Assembly (NCBI RefSeq): GCF_020184175.1
Contig: NC_065532.1
Span: forward strand, 37,820,287 to 37,884,286
DNA from: Aphis gossypii
Taxonomy: Eukaryota > Arthropoda > Insecta > Hemiptera > Aphididae
Direction of reading: 5' to 3'
Length of the DNA: 64,000 bases
Shown here: positions 58,068 through 64,000 of the stretch, one piece after another
Layout: every line of letters begins with the position of its first letter
Position numbering within the stretch: position 1 is the first letter of the stretch
Notes under the pieces: model-generated
Told to the model about the DNA's origin: nothing
Database searches by the model: none
The model's input: the letters and a program-made list of their open reading frames with translations, nothing else
Position numbers and translations under genes: made by a program

Positions 58068-59318
58068 GATTCTGAACGGAGTGATGAATGTATTGATTTT
58101 ACAATGATGTGTGTTTTTTTTTTTGTGTCTGTCGACAACATTTGGAGCAGTAAAAATGCTTTGATTTTTGACCTCAGCCCCTATTTGAAAAGGAAATTGA
58201 ATCTAATTGGTACTTTGAGGGGTCAAAAGTTAAAAATTTTCAATATTTTTTAAATGAATCGGGAAAAACCCTAAAAAAATGAAGGAAAAACGGGATTTTT
58301 TACGCAAAACCAGTTTTCGTCAAAATCGAATTTTTTATTTTGCTATAACTCAAAAACTAATCAATGTAAATACTTGAAATGTTCACTAAAAGTTTATATT
58401 AGCGTTCTCCATACACAGTTAAATTTTCAAAGAATTTCGACTTTTTTTGAACTATTTATAGACAATTGAAATTTTCAATTTTTCTAAGTATTTTTTTTTA
58501 AATAACGATAAAAATTTTTTGGCTGACCAGAAAATCTTGAAAATGTAATACAAGATTTCTTGTAAGTTGTTCTTAAAGTGATAAAAAAAAATCCGAAATT
58601 GTTAGTCACAATTTTTTTTAATAAGTGTGAGTATAAAGTTCGAATTTATACGAAATATGTCAAAATTGCGAAAATTTGCAAGTAATTTTGTGGTTGGAAA
58701 ATCGTAAAAATTTTTTCTTTTATAACTAAGTTTTGAAAATATGGTATAAGTTTCTCCATAAATTTTTCTTCAAATATCTGTAAAAAAAACTCTACCGGAT
58801 TCAGACAAAAAATTTTTATCAGTGTTTGAAATTTAAATTTTTATAAAACCGCGTTAAAAACAGTTTAGCCTCAAACGATTTTTGATATTTGTTGTTATTC
58901 AAATAGTATAAATCGTAAATACTTAAAAATTTTACCAGTTATTTAGATTGTCATTTTCTTTACGTGATTTCATTTTCAAAATATTTTGACTTTTTTTGAG
59001 CTATTTATAGACAAATGAAATTTTCAATTCTCCTAAGAATTATTTTTTGAAGTGTCGATAAAATGTTTTTTGCCGAGTCAAAATATTTGAAAAATTAATA
59101 CAAAATTCCTCATAAGTTATTCTTATAGCGATAAAAAAATTATAAGAATACATAGGCACATTTTTTTTTTATTAGCATTTGAAGTTCAAATTTTGACAAA
59201 AACTCGTCAAAATCATGAATATTTGCAAATTATTTTGTAGTTCAAAATGCATAAACTTGTTTATATTTATATCTAACGTTAAATATTCTAGACTGACAAA
59301 TCATCTCCGTTCAGAATC
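58068..59318. mobile_element. 1.25-kb TIR element with internal duplication
   Basis: GATTCTGAACGGAG opens the element and its exact complement CTCCGTTCAGAATC closes it. Inside, a unit of about 280 bp (58440-58720) is repeated in the same direction at 58985-59270; both units begin with a gacttttttTGA-CTATTTATAGACAA segment. No long open frame. Probably a non-autonomous DNA transposon; the superfamily is unknown. A decayed relative lies near 10.1-10.9 kb. Confidence 0.7.
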
Positions 59319-59599
59319 GTTTTTCGTATACAATGATACCTATCATTGCATTCAAATTTAACCTACCCTAGTCCGAGGTCCACCCCAACTCCTAATATAC
59401 AGTAGAGCGGTTCCCACTTGCCGCCTTTTTTTATTAATTTTTTTACATTTTAAATGCATTTTTTAAGGTTTTTTAATACATTAAATTCACATCCATAATT
59501 ATTATATATTACGATTGAATTGTGTTTGTATAGTATATAGTATATACTAAATATAACATTAAATATTTTCTAAAAAATAATATGTTTTAAAACGCTAAC

Positions 59600-61054
59600 C
59601 ACCCAGTTTATCACCTGGTTTTCAGGCAAATTATCTAGCCATTCTTCAATCCCATTTTCTATTGATTCTACTATGCTGTTTCTATCGGTTCTTAATAATC
59701 TGAAGTTAAATGATACATGAGCACCAGGTTTGGTTGAAGTTCCATAATATTGCTTTACCTAATAAATCTATTGTTGCATAAGATGTTATGGTTAATAATC
59801 TGTTAAATAGTAAAATTAATTTATACAATTTTGAATCATTATAAAGTAAAGGGAAGAGTCCAATTTTAAGTTTATATTCATATATTATTTACCCAGAAAT
59901 TGGCAAGATGTTACTTCTCGAATAATTATCCATGTGCCTATTATCTCCACTCTTTAATAAATTCAATGCTTTCTGGAGATGCATTACACTGGCACCCCAA
60001 AGTCAGAATTTTCCATAAAAAATGTCATCATTAGTTAGTAATTAATTTGTAAACATTCGTAACCATTGGAAACCACAAATTCGGAATTCGTAACTTCATT
60101 TTCTCACGGGGAAATTCGTTTTTCTTCCGGGAATGCATCATGTTTCACTAGTTATTCTACCCGGTTTCAAAAAATTTTACTTTTTATTCTTGAAATTGGG
60201 CCAGGGTTTAATAACCGTTACGTAAACATCAACTTCCAATATTCAAATACTTACTCTTATGGACATTAGTTTTATAATTTGAATTATTTTGTATTATTTT
60301 AGATATATCATGTATTGATCATCATGTATTGTACATCATAGAATTTTAAATTTAATTATCCTAATCATTTTTCAGAACTGAAAATTTATTTTACCAATGA
60401 CTAATTTACTCAAATATTTTTTAAGCATAGGGAAAACTTTTATTTTCGAACCAAAAATCATACTATTATCTCTAAGTATATTATTAGGTATATGGATATT
60501 TATCTCTTGAATTTTATGCAAATGGTTAATGGGGTGCCAGTGTAAAATTTAGTAAATAATTCGTAACCACAAATTTGGAATTCGTAACTTCATTTTCTAT
60601 ACGGGAAAATTCGATTTGGCGGTGCTGCAGTAACGTTACACCATATTTGTAACAGTACATAATGTGACTAGAAATAATATGTTCTCTTTGCTAATTATAT
60701 GAATCTATGGTTTTCCAAAAGCTTATTTTAATTTTAAATTCATTCTTACTAGATTTTCAATGGCATAACGGCGTGATATATTACATTGATTATAATTTAA
60801 AAACATGTATTGTTCTTTAATTGGGGTGTTGATGTAACGTTACCACAGCACCTCCGAAGAAAAATCGAACCTTTTCCTTGTGGAAAATGAAGTTACGAAT
60901 TCCGAATTTGTGGTTACGAATGTTTACGAATTGGTTACTAACTAATGATGACATTTTTTGTGGAAAATTCTAACTTAGTGATGCCAGTGTAACGTATCTG
61001 CTTTCTAGTTGATCTGTTGTATGGATATGTTTAAAGAGTTCGTATCGTGTTAAC
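59600..61054 (-). pseudogene. GH13 alpha-glucosidase pseudogene B, split by a transposon
   Basis: Minus-strand remains of a copy nearest to gene 3. The 3' part of exon 5 (the nucleophile exon) lies at 61054-60999 and continues at 59974-59893 after a roughly 1-kb insertion. It has in-frame stops just after GAG TGG AGA. Exon 6 lies at 59767-59600: 168 bp instead of 196, because a 28-bp deletion removes the acid/base Glu motif and shifts the frame. The remaining text still reads KPGAHVSFNF and NLPENQV-NWV. The original splice donor of exon 6 is changed to GTTAGC. The first four exons and everything after exon 6 were not found. Orientation is opposite to the functional genes. Confidence 0.8.
59975..60998. 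mobile_element. 1-kb element with long TIRs and target duplication
   Basis: Inserted in pseudogene B, with TGCTTTCT at both 59967-59974 and 60999-61006; the uninterrupted exon in gene 3 carries this site once. Inverted repeats of about 150 bp start TTACACTGGCA at each end (left at 59984, right end 60992) and contain TTCGGAATTCGTAACTTC. A third copy of the repeat, direct orientation, sits at about 60531-60650. No transposase frame. Long TIRs with an 8-10 bp duplication point to a Mutator-like or hAT-like non-autonomous element. Confidence 0.8.
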
Positions 61055-61282
61055 TTTTTCATACACGAGGTTTTGAGTATTTTCTACACCCCTGTTGCAC
61101 AAGCATATACATTTTTATAATTTTTTTGTTCGTTACTGTTTTGTGTTTAGAAATGTATCCAAATATAGATTTTAGAAAAAAAAAAACAAAAAAAAATTAA
61201 AAACTTAGGAAGTTACCAAAGGCGGGACAGCGTATATCCCACCATGCAATAAACGGGTTATATATTTTAGATACCTACATAC

Positions 61283-61482
61283 AGTGTCGGCCCGGCTAGG
61301 GCTCTGGGAAAATGAACGTGGCCGAGGCTCTGAGTTGTTTTTTAGTTTAGAATCATGACAAGGGGAGAAAAATATACACTAATTCACTACCCTATAAACA
61401 ACCTTGTTCATAGTAAATGAAGAAAATAAAAATGAGGCTCCAGAGGAAAGTACCCAGGCCCTTTATATGCTAAGCCGACACT
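61283..61482. mobile_element. 200-bp MITE with AGTGTCGGC ends
   Basis: AGTGTCGGC at the left and its complement GCCGACACT at the right, with further partial matches inside (CCCGG..CTCTGGG against CCCAGG..). Possibly hAT-like (CAGTG start). Flanks CTACATA and CTTACAT are similar but not a clean duplication. Confidence 0.55.
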
Positions 61483-61490
61483 ACTTACAT

Positions 61491-61660
61491 GGGCGCCCAT
61501 TGGAAGGGACAAGATGGGACACTTGCCCCCCCCCCCCGGACAAAAAATATTTAAAACTTGTAGCTCAATAAATATTACCATAATATTATTATTATCTTTA
61601 TTACCTTACATTTGAGAATTTTTTTATTTTGACCCCCCTAAAATATTTTTTATGAGCGCC
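61491..61660. repeat. Repeat with GGGCGCC ends and a C12 run
   Basis: GGGCGCCCATTGG at the left, GAGCGCC near the right end, C12 at 61526-61537 and a second C run near 61634. It resembles a short inverted-repeat element, but the boundaries are uncertain. Confidence 0.35.
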
Positions 61661-62690
61661 TTGACTTCCTACATACATTAACTATTCCTTTCAAACATTT
61701 TATACGAATTAATTATTTATTTAACTTTAATTTGACAGTTCTCTTAAATATCTGTATGCGTATAAATATTATAAAAAATTAAAACTAATGATAGGTACAA
61801 CGAGTTAAAACAGAACAACCCGAAACTCTTGGTACAAATTTAAACTATTATTGAAAATTCGAGTTTGTATCAAAATAGTACTTCACTTGCTGTATGTTAT
61901 GTCAGTATAGGTACTACAAGTTCTTCATTTGTTTGATCATTTTCAAATCATAAAAGAATTATAAACAATAAACGAATAGATAGAGTACGCGCGTATACCG
62001 TACCACCGTCGGTGTCTACTACGAATATTCACGCACTACGTAGTCATGTAACATGTTATTGCACAGTGAGACATATAATGGATGCTCAATTTTACACAAA
62101 TATTAGGCCATATACTTAGAATAGCTAATTAAAACCAAAATTAAAATAAACTATATTATATTTGGAATTCAATGAAATAATAATCAAATAAATCGACCGA
62201 TTCAATAAGGAGAAAACTGAACATTAGGTTTTAAAAATAATAACTTGAAAAAATCAATTTAATTATATTTAATAATGCTAGCTTCTAAGAATTTATATGC
62301 ATTAGCTATATATAATGAGAAACATATTAAATATCTTAAATTAACCGAACAGACGACTAAAAATTAGAAAAAAAATAAATTATAGGTGGTATACTATTTG
62401 TCCCACTGGTTATTTTTTTAATGGGATTACGTGTATCCCACCGTGTTGGAAAGAATTTTAAACAAGCTTCGCCTTTCGTTAAACAAGGTTATTATTAAGA
62501 AGGCATTTTTTTTTTAGGCCGAAGATATTAGATAAAACGTAATTAAAATACTAGAATTATAGTATTATCATATTATGTGCAATCTAAATATAAAAATATA
62601 ATTCAGACAACTGTTTATAATATAATGTTCTTGTTATTATAATATACCTTTTTAAGTATTTTTTGCTTTATTTACTAATAAGTAATTAGG
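61661..62690. other. AT-rich spacer before GH13 gene 4
   Basis: No gene recognised. A short G/C-rich patch around 61985-62045 and phrases such as GTATCCCACC at 61234 and 62432 suggest scattered repeat fragments. Confidence 0.4.
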
Positions 62691-62885
62691 TTTTTATGAT
62701 TTTTTAACACGTGTTTTTTTTTTTTTTTTTTGATCAAACACACATTATATAATATTTGTTATCAAAACACCACTGATGATAATGTAAAGGTATATTGATT
62801 TATTGCTCTAATCATTATAAAATGATTAAGTTTTTATGATTATTTCATATTTGGTTATTTTTTTTATCAAACACACGCCATTAAT
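62691..62885 (+). repeat. Local duplication upstream of GH13 gene 4
   Basis: The phrase tttttatgatt-ttt...gtttttttt-atcaaacacac occurs at about 62691-62750 and again at 62828-62880, spaced about 137 bp. The equivalent region of gene 3 has it once, so the duplication happened after the genes separated. Confidence 0.55.
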
Positions 62886-62888
62886 TAA

Positions 62889-62957
62889 TATAAATAGAAA
62901 ATATTTTTTAGGGCAGTACAGTTATTGGAAAATCGCTGCTTTACGCACACCTCAACA
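62889..62957 (+). promoter_or_regulatory. Core promoter and leader exon of GH13 gene 4
   Basis: TATAAATA at 62889 and initiator TACAGTT with its A at 62920, 31 bp downstream as in gene 3. The leader runs about 62920-62957 and ends at a consensus donor ACA/GTAAGT. The acceptor is at 63969. Confidence 0.7.
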
Positions 62958-63382
62958 GTAAGTTCAAATAGTTTTTTCTTAAACATCTATTAATATCCTA
63001 TTATATTTCACCACTATAATTGCACTTATTTGATTAATTATTGAATTGTCTTTTGATTTTTGTAAAATTAAAATTTAATATGTATTAATTATAATTTTAT
63101 AATTTAATATAACATGATATCATAGCTAAAATATTTTAGTGTATATAAGGAAGTTTAAGGTATTGATTGTGTTGTTTAAATTACAAATATTCTTAACATA
63201 AATTAATCTCAATGTTAGTAAAAACCACAAAATTAATTAAATATATTAAATAAAAAAATAAATTAATAAATTAATTTAATACATATTTACACAAACATTT
63301 TTAATGTACAATATTCGTTACAGACACACTAGTGTTTTTTACATTAAAAGTCAATATTTTTTGTGACAATCAATATAATAAT

Positions 63383-63942
63383 TAGGGCTAAGATTTTGAT
63401 GCAAATGCATCTTTTTTTCTAGTGTTTCAAATCGTTATTCCGTAAGTATAAAATGGATTTTGGGCGATGCTGATTAATTTAAAGTAACTTTATTTTTTGC
63501 ATTTTTTGAAGACTTTAGGGCCTTTTTTTAGTTTTTAGAGCATTTTTCACAATTTGTTCATAAAATAAACGAAAATTGTTGCGATTAATAAGATATTTTC
63601 GGCAAACTGCCACGGTATGGTTTATAAATAATATACGGCACGCCAATCAATTATCGTCGATAACAATTTTATCATAGCTATTACTTTCTGCTTAAATTAT
63701 CGTCGTTATATACCTATTGGCTAATATGTACTAGCAAAAACAAGTTAAAATATTAAATAATTTTTTTTCAATTATTATTTATAATGAATAATTAAGAAAA
63801 CAGAAATACAACAAAACAAACAAGTAACAACGTACAAAAACAAAAAATTAATTATACAATTTTTTTTAAATTTTTTTATTAAGCCATAATAAATATAAAT
63901 GCATTTTTTGAGATTTTTTAGGGCATTAAAATCTCAGCCCTA
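63383..63942. mobile_element. 560-bp hAT-like element in the gene 4 leader intron
   Basis: Ends TAGGGCTAAGATTTTGATGC and, read inward from the right, TAGGGCTGAGATTTTAATGC. Flanking 8-mers ATAATAAT and ATAATAAA agree at 7 of 8 positions, as expected of a hAT target duplication. No coding frame. It ends 27 bp before the intron's splice acceptor. Confidence 0.75.
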
Positions 63943-63994
63943 ATAATAAAATAATATTTATTATTTTAGGCTATTTATTATATTTTAAAACAAT

Positions 63995-64000
63995 ATGAGG
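63995..64000 (+). CDS. GH13 alpha-glucosidase gene 4, start only (partial)
   Basis: After the acceptor TTATTTTAG (ends 63969), the leader gctattta...caAT followed by ATG AGG repeats, with few changes, the exon start of gene 3, where the same ATG AGG opens the signal peptide. The window ends two codons into the frame. With the copied promoter this supports another gene of the cluster continuing beyond the window; whether it is intact cannot be seen. Confidence 0.7.

Overview
The window looks like insect nuclear DNA, most likely from an aphid or close hemipteran relative. It is very AT-rich, its genes carry GT-AG introns, and it is dense with short terminal-inverted-repeat (TIR) elements. The dominant gene family is secreted glycoside hydrolase family 13 (GH13) alpha-glucosidase of the insect maltase/sucrase type, the class sap feeders use to handle dietary sucrose. 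The species cannot be fixed from sequence alone.

Layout. (1) 1.8-9.8 kb, plus strand: a complete 10-exon GH13 gene (592 aa) with a LINE remnant in intron 1. (2) 9.8-25.2 kb: about 15 kb with no recognisable gene, only TIR elements and a few CpG-rich islands. (3) 25.2-30.4 kb: a second GH13 gene (626 aa) with a noncoding leader exon and, just downstream, a pogo-like MITE. (4) 35.6-40.5 kb: a third GH13 gene (628 aa). (5) 44.3-45.4 kb: a fragmentary two-exon open region whose end resembles jockey-type retrotransposon ORF1. (6) 45.7-54.2 kb, minus strand: an unrelated 15-exon gene for a CEP131/AZI1 (Drosophila dilatory) coiled-coil protein of the ciliary base; about 270 bp upstream of its start lies a perfect RFX X-box. 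(7) 55.9-61.1 kb: two broken GH13 copies in opposite orientations, one split by a roughly 1-kb transposon with a target-site duplication. (8) 62.8 kb to the window end: promoter, leader exon and the first codons of another GH13 gene, with a hAT-like element inserted just before its splice acceptor.

The three complete GH13 genes share ten coding exons with identical intron phases and several identical exon lengths, so they arose by duplication. All keep the Asp/Glu/Asp catalytic set. They differ at the C terminus: genes 2 and 3 end in a hydrophobic tail suggestive of a GPI anchor, gene 1 does not. This suggests one soluble and two surface-tethered enzymes. Genes 3 and 4 share a copied promoter with TATA and initiator 31 bp apart. 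Exon models were built by hand from splice consensus, reading frame and comparison among the paralogues; each total coding length is divisible by three.
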